The notes below the pieces were generated by a model that worked only from the letters and a program-made list of their open reading frames with translations, made no database searches and was not told the DNA's origin. Below are positions 42,569-51,213 of a stretch of 57,464 bases of DNA, piece by piece. Numbering within the stretch: position 1 is the first letter of the stretch; each line of letters starts with the position of its first letter. This DNA is from an uncultured Burkholderiales bacterium (GTDB lineage: Bacteria; Pseudomonadota; Gammaproteobacteria; Burkholderiales; Eutrophovitaceae): positions 1 to 57,464 of the forward strand of contig CATOSA010000012.1 of assembly GCA_951812315.1 (NCBI GenBank), written 5' to 3'. The position numbers and the translations under genes are program-made.

Positions 42569-43789
42569 ATGAGTTTCGAAGTCTTAAGTGGCGCGCGCCT
42601 GCCAATAAAGGCGTGGACTCGTGGCGTTCAGGTTGAAGACGCCGCGAAGCAACAGCTTCTGAACCTCGCTGGCATGCCGTTCATTTATTCACATGTTGCG
42701 GCAATGCCGGACGTGCATTGGGGAATGGGCGCCACTGTGGGTAGCGTTTTCGCAACCAAGGGCGCGATCATCCCCGCCGCGGTCGGCGTGGATATCGGCT
42801 GCGGCATGGCGGCACAGCGTACGTCGTTGACTGCCGGCGACCTGCCGGACAGCCTCCATGAACTGCGCAGCGCGATCGAGGTGCGGATTCCGCACGGGCG
42901 CACAGACAACGGCGGCAAACGTGACCAGGGTGCATGGGGCAAGCCTCCGGATGCCAATTACGAAGCTCTGGGCCCACAACTGGACGCACTGAAAGTCATT
43001 GCCGACAAGCACCCCAAACTGGAGAAGGCGGCGGAACGTGCGCCGTTACATGCCGGCACATTGGGTACGGGCAATCACTTCGTTGAAGTGTGTCTGGACG
43101 AAGCGCAACGCGTATGGGTGATGCTGCATTCCGGCTCTCGCGGTATCGGTAACCGGATCGGTACCTACTTCATCGAGGCTGCAAAGAAAGACATGGAGCG
43201 CTGGTTCATCAGCCTGCCTGACAAGGACCTCGCCTACCTGCCGCAGGGCTCCGAAATGTTCGACGACTACATTGATGCGGTAGGCTGGGCGCAAACGTAC
43301 GCCCGCACGAACCGTGACCTGATGATGGCTGCCGCGTTGAGCGCCGTTGCCGAGGTGGTACCGAAACCATTCTCATGCGATGAGGAAGCGGTGAACTGTC
43401 ATCACAACTATGTCAGTTGGGAACGTCACTTCGGGACAAACGTGATGCTGACACGCAAAGGCGCGGTCGATGCGCACGATGGCGTGCTGGGGATCATTCC
43501 CGGCAGCATGGGAGCGAAGTCGTTCATTGTGCGCGGCAAAGGCAACCGCGACGCTTTCTGTTCCTGTTCGCATGGTGCCGGGCGCAAGATGAGCCGCGGT
43601 GAGGCAAAGCGCACGTTCAACCTGGAAGATCATGCAGCAGCAACTGCCGGTGTAGAGTGTCGCAAAGACGCTGGCGTGCTGGACGAAACGCCGGCTGCCT
43701 ACAAGGACATCGACGCTGTGATGTTGGCGCAGTCTGATCTGGTGGATATAGTGCACACGCTCAAACAAGTCGTGTGCGTCAAGGGATGA
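42569..43789 (+). CDS. rtcB: RNA-splicing ligase RtcB
   Basis: GTP- and Mn-dependent ligase of 406 aa that joins RNA 2',3'-cyclic phosphate or 3'-phosphate ends to 5'-OH ends. Near-complete similarity to E. coli RtcB is visible: PAAVGVDIGCGM (metal ligand Cys78), HLGTLGTGNHF-type loop (HAGTLGTGNHFVEV), LHSGSRGIGN, NCHHNYV and FCSCSHGAGR with the nucleophile His. Of two adjacent ATGs (42566, 42569) the second restores E. coli numbering and gives better spacing from AGGAGAG. No rtcA or rtcR is adjacent. RNA repair or stress recovery is the probable role. Confidence 0.95.
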   Translation: MSFEVLSGARLPIKAWTRGVQVEDAAKQQLLNLAGMPFIYSHVAAMPDVHWGMGATVGSVFATKGAIIPAAVGVDIGCGMAAQRTSLTAGDLPDSLHELRSAIEVRIPHGRTDNGGKRDQGAWGKPPDANYEALGPQLDALKVIADKHPKLEKAAERAPLHAGTLGTGNHFVEVCLDEAQRVWVMLHSGSRGIGNRIGTYFIEAAKKDMERWFISLPDKDLAYLPQGSEMFDDYIDAVGWAQTYARTNRDLMMAAALSAVAEVVPKPFSCDEEAVNCHHNYVSWERHFGTNVMLTRKGAVDAHDGVLGIIPGSMGAKSFIVRGKGNRDAFCSCSHGAGRKMSRGEAKRTFNLEDHAAATAGVECRKDAGVLDETPAAYKDIDAVMLAQSDLVDIVHTLKQVVCVKG

Positions 43790-43863
43790 CTCGCAAGAAA
43801 TTCTGTTCCCTGATTCGGGGTGTTAATTGTTTTGTCTAGCCTCTCGAGGCTGTAAGGAGGAGC

Positions 43864-44847
43864 ATGGCTGCATCAAACCTGCATGATGATCTGATCGTCT
43901 TCGACGGGCTGAACGTTTCCGACTGGACCCCGGCTGTGTTCGAGGATATGCGCAGAGGTGGTGTCACCGCCGTCAATTGCACCTGCTCGGTCTGGGAAGA
44001 TTTCCGGGACACGATGCGTAATATCGCGCGCTGGAAGACCTGGTTTGGCGAACACGCTGACCTGCTGACGCAGGTGTATAGCACCGCTGATATTGCCCGC
44101 GCCAAGAAGGAAGGCAAAACCGGCATCGTGCTCGGTTTCCAGAACATCTCCGCGTTCGAAGACCAGATCGGTTACGTCGGTCTGTTCAAGGAACTGGGCG
44201 TTGGCATCGCGCAGTTGGCCTACAACACGCAAAATTTTGTGGGCAGCGGCTGCTACGAATCGGTGGATTCCGGGCTTTCTGATTTCGGCAGGGAAATCGT
44301 CGCCGAAATGAACCGGGTCGGTATGCTCTGCGACCTGTCCCATGTCGGCTCCACAACGTCGCGGGACACCATTCTGGCTTCGACCAAGCCGGTCTGTTAT
44401 TCCCATTGTTTGCCGGCCGCGCTCAAGGCGCACCCACGCAACAAGTCCGACGAAGATCTACGATTCATCGTCGAACACGGCGGCTTCATCGGCGTAACAA
44501 TGTTTCCACCGTTTCTTGCAAAGGGCGTCGATTCAACCGTGGATGACTACATCGCAGCGATCGACTACGTAGTGAATCTGGCAGGAGAAGACAACGTCGG
44601 GATCGGAACCGATTTCACACAAGGTCATACCACGGAGTTTTTTGAGTGGATTACCCACGACAAAGGCAATGCCCGCAAACTGACCGAGTTTGGCGACATC
44701 ATCAATCCGCAAGGCATCCGCACCATCGGCGAATTCCCCAACATCACCTCAGCCATGGACCGCGCCGGCTGGCCCGAGTCCAAGATTCGCAAAATCATGG
44801 GGGAAAACTGGCTGCGGGTGTTGGGCGAAGTCTGGGACACGGAGTAA
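43864..44847 (+). CDS. Membrane dipeptidase-like protein (peptidase M19)
   Basis: Amidohydrolase-fold protein of 327 aa of the renal dipeptidase family, with AAGGAGG five bases ahead of the ATG. CDLSHVGSTTSRDTI and CYSHCLPAALKAHPRNKSDE are family signatures supplying His ligands, and GFQNISAFEDQ holds the bridging acidic residue. The usual N-terminal HxD zinc pair (DGHND) is replaced by DGLNVSD, as I recall also in the Pseudomonas homologue PA5396 near the glycine-betaine/dimethylglycine genes. IGIGTDFTQGH-type sequence (GIGTDFTQGHTTEFF) is present. No signal peptide, so likely cytoplasmic. It sits 74 bp after rtcB but with its own leader. Confidence 0.82.
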   Translation: MAASNLHDDLIVFDGLNVSDWTPAVFEDMRRGGVTAVNCTCSVWEDFRDTMRNIARWKTWFGEHADLLTQVYSTADIARAKKEGKTGIVLGFQNISAFEDQIGYVGLFKELGVGIAQLAYNTQNFVGSGCYESVDSGLSDFGREIVAEMNRVGMLCDLSHVGSTTSRDTILASTKPVCYSHCLPAALKAHPRNKSDEDLRFIVEHGGFIGVTMFPPFLAKGVDSTVDDYIAAIDYVVNLAGEDNVGIGTDFTQGHTTEFFEWITHDKGNARKLTEFGDIINPQGIRTIGEFPNITSAMDRAGWPESKIRKIMGENWLRVLGEVWDTE

Positions 44848-44886
44848 AAACAGGTCGGTAAATCTGACTACCCGAGGACAACGCGC

Positions 44887-46176
44887 TCACACGTAGTGGC
44901 CTGCGGCATTACCCGATGACCAGGCCCACTGGAAGTTGAAACCACCCAGGTGGCCGCTGACATCAAGCACTTCACCGATAAAGAACAATCCTGGCTGATG
45001 GATGACCTCCATCGTTTTTGAGCTAATGCCATCGGTATCGACGCCACCCAGGGTCACTTCAGCGGTACGATAACCTTCTGTCGCCGATGGCTTCAGCTTC
45101 CACTGATTCAACTGCTCGCCAATAGATGCGAGTTTCTGATCGGAAAATTCCGCCAACGTTGTATTTGCCTGCACCGGCCACCAAAGGTTTTGTAACTCCG
45201 CGACCAAAGCCTTACCCAGCTTCTGATGCAGGACAGTCTTCAGCAGGCTGGCGCCCTTCTTCCTCTTGACTTCACGTAACCATTCTCCCGCCGCTATGCC
45301 CGGTAACAGATTGATAGTAATCGCATCGCCGGGGTGCCAGTAACTGGAAATCTGGAGTATCGCCGGACCGCTCAAACCCCGATGCGTAAACAACAGACTT
45401 TCACTGAACGTTTGCCCGTGGCAGCTGACATCAACGTCTACCGACAACCCCGAAAGACGATCACAGATGGTCTTGAACTGACCGGTGAACATAAACGGAA
45501 CGAGCCCGGCCCGGCGCTCGGTCAACTTCAGCGAAAACTGGCGGGCAATCTCATAGCCCATACCGCTGCCGCCCAACGTAGGGATGGACAATGCGCCGGT
45601 AGCAACGACAAGCGACTCACAATCGACAATCCGCTCGTCTTTTATTCCACCAGCGCCAAGAGTAAACGCCAGTCGATAACGTTTGCCGTGTGTTGCGTCA
45701 GTCGACTGCAATGCAACGATGCGATCGATTTCGCAGTGAGTCGAAATGGCCACGCCGGCCCGCTCGCATTCGACTCGCAGCATGGCCAGAATCTGCTTTG
45801 CCGAGCCCTTGCAGAAAAGCTGTTGATGCTTGCGCTCTTCATAGTCGATTTCATGTTGCTCAACCAGCTTGATAAAGTCCCACTGGGTATAGCGCATGAG
45901 TGCAGACTTGCAGAAGTGCGGATTCGCTGACAGGAAGTTCTCAGGTTCAATACGGTAGTTCGTGAAATTACAGCGCCCGCCACCAGACATCAGTATCTTC
46001 TTGCCAATCTTGTTTGATTTTTCCAGCAACATCACCTCGCGGCCGCGCTTTGCAGCGGTCAGCGCGCACATCAAACCGGCCGCACCCCCACCGAGCACAA
46101 TCACATCGCAGATGTCTGTAGCGGATGAATTATTGATCAGCAATGCAGCGTTGGAGGCATTGATGCATATGAACAA
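44887..46176 (-). CDS. NAD(P)/FAD-dependent oxidoreductase, BaiN/YhiN (HI0933) family
   Basis: Flavoprotein of up to 429 aa. The FAD motif is VIVLGGGAAGLMCALTAAKR, followed by the family fingerprint GKKILMSGGGRCNFTN and NPHFCKSALMRYTQWDF. The C-terminal GEVLDVSGHLGGFNFQWAWS binds FAD. E. coli YhiN shares all of these. The start is uncertain: no ATG is in frame before the FAD motif, and TTG codons at 46176 and 46143 are the candidates. The reaction is unknown for most members; BaiN reduces bile-acid intermediates in one Clostridium. It is convergent with the M19 gene, 39 bp apart. Confidence 0.83.
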   Translation of the reverse strand: MFICINASNAALLINNSSATDICDVIVLGGGAAGLMCALTAAKRGREVMLLEKSNKIGKKILMSGGGRCNFTNYRIEPENFLSANPHFCKSALMRYTQWDFIKLVEQHEIDYEERKHQQLFCKGSAKQILAMLRVECERAGVAISTHCEIDRIVALQSTDATHGKRYRLAFTLGAGGIKDERIVDCESLVVATGALSIPTLGGSGMGYEIARQFSLKLTERRAGLVPFMFTGQFKTICDRLSGLSVDVDVSCHGQTFSESLLFTHRGLSGPAILQISSYWHPGDAITINLLPGIAAGEWLREVKRKKGASLLKTVLHQKLGKALVAELQNLWWPVQANTTLAEFSDQKLASIGEQLNQWKLKPSATEGYRTAEVTLGGVDTDGISSKTMEVIHQPGLFFIGEVLDVSGHLGGFNFQWAWSSGNAAGHYV

Positions 46177-46277
46177 AATTGACGACAGGCCATTCCTGAC
46201 GCCTCACGGCCACTTGCAATCTTGCAGTGAGTTTAAGCAACACGTGCGTCAGGTATTTCAGGCTCTGTCGACAAACA

Positions 46278-47345
46278 CTAGTTTGTGATTTCGCGCGCGG
46301 CCAGCGCGGTTCCCTCGACTCTTGCTGCAATCTTTGCAAACGCAATGTCTCTCGCCTGAGCCACATCATCGCCAAATGGCGAGAACCCGCAATCATCGGT
46401 CGTACCAAGTTGATCAACGGGAATATGCCTGGCTGCCTGCAACACGCGATCTTTCACGATCGCCGGCGTTTCGACGTTGTTATCAATGACATTTGTCACG
46501 CCTACGAATACGCGCTGGCCAGGATTCAGATGCTTTGCAACAGTCGCCAGGGCGGTATCCGGATCCGGCTCCGACGCCATTTGCATATAAAAATTGCCAA
46601 CATTCAAGCTCATCAGCATTGGAATCAATTCACGATAGTCCACATCCGCACTATGTGTTGAATTGTGATCCCCGCCGGGACAGGTGTGCACACCGATACG
46701 TGCGCGCTCATCATCGCTGAACTCTGCGAATACCCTGTTGTTCAGATCAATGAATTGCTTGAGCAACCCCTTTGATGTATCCAGCTTCACTGCCAGCTTG
46801 CCTTCGGTAAAATCGACCTGCACGACTTGCGCACCCTGATCGAAGCATGAGCGGATATCTGCAACGGCGTTTGCAATGAGATCATCAATAAACTGCGCTT
46901 GCGAATAGCCATCGATACCCTGCTGAGGGTAAAGCAACGACATGGCCGATGCAGAAATCACCGCCTGTTTCATTGGCATGGCGGTAAATTTTCTTGCTCG
47001 TGGCAAGTAGCTGCCAGCATACATGCCATAGCGAAACGGGCCACTGGTCAACTGCGGGAGTTGCCGCGTATGACCGTCTTCAAATGGAATTGTCACGCCG
47101 CCGGGTGCAAGGTTTTCCAGCCCATCCATCACATAGGTTACAAAGCTCGACTTGGTTTGCTCTCCGTCAGACAGCATCGGAGAACCCGTTGCGGTAAATC
47201 GTTCGAGCGTGTCTTTGACCGCATGGTCGAACGCTGCATCCATCGCCGCTTGGTCAATCTCGCCGGCAGCAAACTGCTGCATACTGCTTTGCAGTTCGGG
47301 GGAACGCGGGATGCTGCCTACTGGCTCTGTAGGAATAGTCATCAT
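46278..47345 (-). CDS. Cobalamin-independent methionine synthase-like (MetE C-terminal/UROD fold) protein
   Basis: Single-domain methyltransferase-like protein of 355 aa, equal to the C-terminal half of MetE. Zinc-ligand-type residues appear in GVHTCPGGD (His, Cys) and TDDCGFSPFG (Cys). The N-terminus IPTEPVGSIPRSPELQ is typical of stand-alone MetE-II proteins. Two ATGs (47345, 47342) follow AAAGAGAGG; the first is used here. Short forms of this kind act with alternative methyl donors or corrinoid partners, or have unknown roles. It lies 60 bp after ridA on the same strand, so these two are likely cotranscribed. Confidence 0.78.
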   Translation of the reverse strand: MMTIPTEPVGSIPRSPELQSSMQQFAAGEIDQAAMDAAFDHAVKDTLERFTATGSPMLSDGEQTKSSFVTYVMDGLENLAPGGVTIPFEDGHTRQLPQLTSGPFRYGMYAGSYLPRARKFTAMPMKQAVISASAMSLLYPQQGIDGYSQAQFIDDLIANAVADIRSCFDQGAQVVQVDFTEGKLAVKLDTSKGLLKQFIDLNNRVFAEFSDDERARIGVHTCPGGDHNSTHSADVDYRELIPMLMSLNVGNFYMQMASEPDPDTALATVAKHLNPGQRVFVGVTNVIDNNVETPAIVKDRVLQAARHIPVDQLGTTDDCGFSPFGDDVAQARDIAFAKIAARVEGTALAAREITN

Positions 47346-47405
47346 CTGGCCTCTCTTTGAGTTGCGTTCGAACATTCTAAACAAATGCCCGGCAGCACCA
47401 ACGAA

Positions 47406-47867
47406 CTACCCGGAAACCTCCACGATCGCCTCGATCTCGATGGTGATTCCGTTTGGCAGCGAACCCATGCCCACGGCCGAGCGGGCGTGGCGCCCTTTGT
47501 CACCGAAGACCTCCACCATCAGATCGGAGAATCCGTTAATAACCTTGGGATGCTCACCGAAATCTGCCACGCCGTTGACCATACCCAGCACTTTCACAAT
47601 GCGGCTGACCCGATCCAGGTCCCCCAGCGCGTCCTTGAGCTTGGCGATCTGTACCAGCCCGATGGTACGGGCGTGCTGGTAAGCGTCATCGACTGAGACA
47701 TCACCGCCTACCTTGCCGGTAGGGACTTTGCCGTCGCCACCGTGCGGCCCCGCTCCGGAAAGAAAGATCAGGTTGCCGGATTGCACGTACTGCACGTAAT
47801 TGCCCAGTGACGCCGGGACGGGCGGCAACTCTATGCCGAGTTCCTGCAGCCGTTGTTCAATCTTCAT
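47406..47867 (-). CDS. RidA family protein (YjgF/YER057c/UK114)
   Basis: Small trimeric-fold protein of 153 aa from the ATG at 47867, which has GAGGAG seven bases upstream; the frame is open to 47891. RidA proteins hydrolyse reactive enamine/imine intermediates released by PLP enzymes. The conserved Arg is present in HARSAVGMGSLPNGITIEIE, as are FLSGAGPHG and GLVQIAKLKDALGDL. It is longer than canonical RidA (about 128 aa) because of an N-terminal extension (MKIEQRLQELGIELPPV), as in several Rid subfamilies. It precedes the MetE-like gene and is divergent from the M20 amidohydrolase gene. Confidence 0.87.
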   Translation of the reverse strand: MKIEQRLQELGIELPPVPASLGNYVQYVQSGNLIFLSGAGPHGGDGKVPTGKVGGDVSVDDAYQHARTIGLVQIAKLKDALGDLDRVSRIVKVLGMVNGVADFGEHPKVINGFSDLMVEVFGDKGRHARSAVGMGSLPNGITIEIEAIVEVSG

Positions 47868-48187
47868 CGATTCGCTCCTCGTCGTTGGCATTCGGCCGAA
47901 TGTTCTTGTTCTTGCGCCAGACAGTTTGCGAGTTTCCGGAAAAAATCAAGAATCAAGCAGGCATACGCCTCGATTCATCACAGTGCTGCTGTTAACGTCG
48001 CATGCGATTGACCACGTGCTGGCACACCGATAGAGTGCTCGGTGAGAATCGGCACCGGTTCAATTCCCTGTGTTTTCGAATCAGGGAGCCAAACTGTTCG
48101 ATCCACAGCGCAAACCTGAACTGTCGGGTTGGCTGTCTGCATGGACGGGTTCGCATGTCCCGGACAAGGTTTACAAAGGAGACACCT
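47868..48187. other. Divergent intergenic region ridA / M20 amidohydrolase
   Basis: 320 bp without a supported gene. TCCCTG (48065-48070) and CAGGGA (48082-48087) form a short inverted repeat around a TTTTCGAAT core. The open frame upstream of the amidohydrolase start runs through here but has no family-like content. No clear promoter hexamer pair was identified. Confidence 0.5.
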
Positions 48188-49375
48188 ATGAACGCCAAAA
48201 CCGCGCTAGATCTGGCTGAAGAGATTGGCAAGCGCGAACCGGAAATGATCGAAATGCGCCGCGATTTTCATCGCCATGCGGAATTGAGCATGCAGGAACA
48301 TCGCACCGCCGAGGTCATCGCAGAACGGCTGAGCGCGGCCGGTCTGGAAGTGCGTACAGGAATATGCGGCACCGGCGTGGTGGGCGTGTTGCATGGCGAT
48401 CAGCCCGGCAAGACAGTCATGTACCGGGCCGATATCGACGCGCTGCCCATACTGGAGAACAAGGACCGTCCCTATGCGTCAATCAACGAGGAGGCGATGC
48501 ACGCCTGCGGTCATGACGGCCACACTGCCATTTCGCTGACCCTGGCCGACATACTTTCGAAGCGGCGATCGGAGTTGCCGGGAACGCTGGTTTTTTTGTA
48601 TCAACCCGCCGAGGAAACCATGAGCGGTGCGCAACCGATGATCGAAGCGGGTGTGATGGAGAATCCCCACGTCGATTCGGTGTTGGGGCTGCACCTGATC
48701 AATCAGTTTCCCACCGGTCAGGTGGTTGTGCGGCCCGGACCCGGTTTCGCCGCCGCCGATTTTCTGCGCATCGAAGTGCGCGGAAAAGGCGGCCATGGCG
48801 CCATGCCCCATTTATCCGTTGATCCGATCACGGTAGCGGCCCACATCATCGTCGGCATGCAGGATCTGATTTCGCGGGAAGTCTCGGCATTGGAAACTGC
48901 CGTACTCACGATGGGGCAGATTCACAGCGGCACCAAGGACAACATCATCCCGGAAACGGCGCATCTTCAAGGCACGCTGCGCACTTTCAATAACGACGTG
49001 CGTGTTCAATTACTCGAGCGGCTTGGATCGTATGTGTCGCATATCGCCGGTGCTTACAGAGCCGAGGCCAGCCTGCGCGTGGCGGGCGGGATTGACCCCG
49101 TCGTCAATGACGGCCATGTCACCGGACTGGTGCATAAAAGTGCGGTATCGGCATTGGGCGCGCAGAATGTTTCCGAAGGCAAACCCCTCATGGGTTCGGA
49201 TGACATGTGTTACTTCCTCAAGGAGCGGCCTGGTTGTTATTACCAGGTCGGTTGCGCGCTGCCCGACACGAAGATGATGCCCCACCATCATCCGGGTTTC
49301 GACATGGACGAACGCGCGCTGTCTGTCGCGCTTCGCCTTTCGTTACGCGCCGTGCTCGACGCTGCGCGGGCTTGA
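48188..49375 (+). CDS. M20 family amidohydrolase (hippurate/N-acyl-amino-acid hydrolase type)
   Basis: Dizinc amidohydrolase of 395 aa from the ATG at 48188, with AAGGAG six bases upstream. RRDFHRHAELSMQEHRTA, MYRADIDALPI, HACGHDGHTA and QPAEETMSGAQPMIEAG are the M20D motifs carrying metal ligands; KGGHGAMPHLSVDP opens the dimerisation domain and HHHPGFDMDE holds the last ligand. Members release amino or aromatic acids from N-acyl conjugates (hippurate, indole-3-acetyl amino acids) and some are carboxypeptidases. A hippuricase-like activity would supply benzoate to the box pathway, but this is speculative. It is followed 150 bp later by an SDR gene on the same strand. Confidence 0.85.
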   Translation: MNAKTALDLAEEIGKREPEMIEMRRDFHRHAELSMQEHRTAEVIAERLSAAGLEVRTGICGTGVVGVLHGDQPGKTVMYRADIDALPILENKDRPYASINEEAMHACGHDGHTAISLTLADILSKRRSELPGTLVFLYQPAEETMSGAQPMIEAGVMENPHVDSVLGLHLINQFPTGQVVVRPGPGFAAADFLRIEVRGKGGHGAMPHLSVDPITVAAHIIVGMQDLISREVSALETAVLTMGQIHSGTKDNIIPETAHLQGTLRTFNNDVRVQLLERLGSYVSHIAGAYRAEASLRVAGGIDPVVNDGHVTGLVHKSAVSALGAQNVSEGKPLMGSDDMCYFLKERPGCYYQVGCALPDTKMMPHHHPGFDMDERALSVALRLSLRAVLDAARA

Positions 49376-49525
49376 AGGAAGGAAAACGGAACCTTTGAAC
49401 CATTGTATGAACAGGATGGTGCGGCGACTTTGCTACCTTCCTGTCCCGGCAAAATGAAGACGGCGCAGTCGTGAACTGCAGCGGCACGCGCACGTTAATG
49501 TATTGAGAAACTCGAGGAGACCAAC

Positions 49526-50347
49526 ATGAACAAACTCGACGGAAAGATCGCTCTCGTTTCCGGATCCGGGCGCGGCATCGGCCGTTGCGTCGCGGAGAAA
49601 CTGGCCAGCGAAGGCGCGCGCGTCGTGGTCAATGACCTTGATGAAGCGCCGGCAATGGAGGTGGTCGATTCACTGAAGGCGAGCGGTGCTGAAGCAGTGG
49701 CGTGCGTCGGCAGCGTTGTTGAGGGCGGATTTGCCGAACGATTCGTGAAAACCGCGCTTGATACCTGGGGTGTGCCGGACATCATCATCAATAACGCTGG
49801 CTACACGTGGGACAACGTGATCCAGAAGATGAGCGACGAGCAATTTCAGTCGGTCCTTGACGTGCACCTGACTGCGCCGTTTCGTATTCTGCGAGCCGCG
49901 TCTGAGCCGATCCGCGCCGCCGCAAAGAAGGAAGCGGCCGACGGCCGTGAAGTTTTTCGCAAGGTGGTCAATATCTCCTCGACCTCGGGCGTCTATGGCA
50001 ATGCGGGGCAGGCGAATTATTCGGCGGCTAAAGCTGCGATCGTCGGGATGACCAAGGCATTGTCGCGTGAATGGGGCCGCTACAAGGTCAACGTCAATGC
50101 CGTCGCATTCGGGCTGGTGCATACACGACTGACGCAGGCGCTCGACGGCGAAGGTGCCAGTATCGATATCGAGGGCCGCGAGATCGCAGTTGGCATCCAG
50201 CGTGCGCGGCTTGAAGCTGCGGGTTCCACCATGTCACTCGGCCGCGGCGGTACACCTGAAGAAGCTGCCGGTGCGATCTACCTGATGTGCATTCCGGAAT
50301 CGAACTACATCACAGGCCATCTGCTTCTATGTGACGGTGGCCGCTGA
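49526..50347 (+). CDS. Short-chain dehydrogenase/reductase
   Basis: Classical SDR of 273 aa. The cofactor motif is SGSGRGIGRC, NNAG lies at residues 89-92, and S151/S152, Y165 and K169 form the catalytic set in NISSTSG and ANYSAAKAA. It resembles FabG-like and 3-hydroxyacyl-CoA/keto reductases; an extra segment around residues 130-145 (AAKKEAADGREVFRK) is seen in some aliphatic alcohol or beta-keto reductases. The start has GAGGAGACC upstream. Substrate cannot be read from the sequence; the proximity to the M20 gene may or may not be functional. It is convergent with the VapBC pair, 148 bp apart with no clear terminator. Confidence 0.83.
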   Translation: MNKLDGKIALVSGSGRGIGRCVAEKLASEGARVVVNDLDEAPAMEVVDSLKASGAEAVACVGSVVEGGFAERFVKTALDTWGVPDIIINNAGYTWDNVIQKMSDEQFQSVLDVHLTAPFRILRAASEPIRAAAKKEAADGREVFRKVVNISSTSGVYGNAGQANYSAAKAAIVGMTKALSREWGRYKVNVNAVAFGLVHTRLTQALDGEGASIDIEGREIAVGIQRARLEAAGSTMSLGRGGTPEEAAGAIYLMCIPESNYITGHLLLCDGGR

Positions 50348-50495
50348 GTCGCGCGCGACTAGATGGGTGTATTCCAGCGACGGATGGGTCGGTGCGGTTT
50401 GCTCCCGCGCGCGGAGAAGTCATAACCTGGCTGCCAGCGACTAGGGCCGAAGTTGCAATGCGCAGGACAGCTGCTTCCCCTACTTTCTGCGCTCG

Positions 50496-50879
50496 TTATG
50501 TAGCTCTTGCTTTCGGATAGAAATTGACACTTCGCAGTCCCTTGAAGTCCGCATCTTGAGTCCAGACGACTGCCTCATATTTCCTGGCGGTTGCGTAAAT
50601 GATGCTATCTGCCAATGGCAGTTTTAGTTCAACACCAAATACGGCCGCATTTATTGCAAGCTCCCCATCCAAGGAAATAACCGATCCCTGCTTCATATGT
50701 GCAACGACTTCCAGCGCAGACTCTTCATTCCGTTGACGAAGCACGCTTTTGAAAACCTCAGTCACAGTAATGCTTGGCACCAGCAGTTTATCCAGGGCTT
50801 CAATTGGCTTTGCAAATAGTCGTGCATTGCGATCCCCGGCAAAATAGGACAACCAGGCTGATGAATCTACGACGTTCAT
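50496..50879 (-). CDS. vapC: VapC-type PIN-domain toxin
   Basis: Ribonuclease toxin of 127 aa. PIN acidic residues are all present: D5 in VVDSSAWL, E41 in TVTEVFK, D91 in LADSIIYATA and D109/D111 in TQDADF, so the enzyme looks intact. Its ATG overlaps the antitoxin stop by four bases, the classical antitoxin-first arrangement with coupled translation. VapC toxins cleave tRNA or rRNA when the antitoxin is degraded. In contrast to the DUF433/DUF5615 remnant elsewhere in the window, this module seems functional. Confidence 0.88.
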   Translation of the reverse strand: MNVVDSSAWLSYFAGDRNARLFAKPIEALDKLLVPSITVTEVFKSVLRQRNEESALEVVAHMKQGSVISLDGELAINAAVFGVELKLPLADSIIYATARKYEAVVWTQDADFKGLRSVNFYPKARAT

Positions 50880-51082
50880 ATACGATCTTTATCCCGACTT
50901 ACGTCAGTATCTATGCCTTTAAGGAGGCCTCTCATTTTCTTCATCGGTTTTATCGGAATGAGCTCGATGCGGTTCTGGTAGGTAAGTACTTGCATTCTCT
51001 GGCCCGAAAATACTCCCATGGAGTCTCTAATTTCTTTTGGGATAACAACCTGAAATTTAGGGGAAACGGTTACGGCGGTCAT
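50876..51082 (-). CDS. vapB: VapB-type antitoxin (AbrB/SpoVT swapped-hairpin)
   Basis: Protein of 68 aa. The N-terminal AbrB-type DNA-binding fold is seen in VTVSPKFQVVIPKEIRDSMG; the C-terminal part (KKMRGLLKGIDTDVSRDKDR) would be the disordered toxin-binding tail. It normally represses its own operon together with VapC. Upstream, 51083-51130 is AT-rich with several short inverted repeats (for example around TATAGTCGTAATA), a plausible autoregulatory operator. It precedes vapC with a four-base overlap. Confidence 0.87.
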   Translation of the reverse strand: MTAVTVSPKFQVVIPKEIRDSMGVFSGQRMQVLTYQNRIELIPIKPMKKMRGLLKGIDTDVSRDKDRI

Positions 51083-51213
51083 GGCTAAGTCCCGATCGAT
51101 AGTATAGTCGTAATACGGTAATCAGATCGATCAATGCTGTCAAGCTTACTGTCGCCCTGCATTAGCCGCTGAGAAAAGTCGTAGCTTCTCAAAGGTCAAT
51201 CTGAACGCGCTTG

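Noticed and set aside
48045..48090. tRNA-like T-arm sequence GGTTCAATTCC
   Set aside because: No acceptor stem, D-arm or anticodon arm can be folded around it; it is a chance match in a gene leader.
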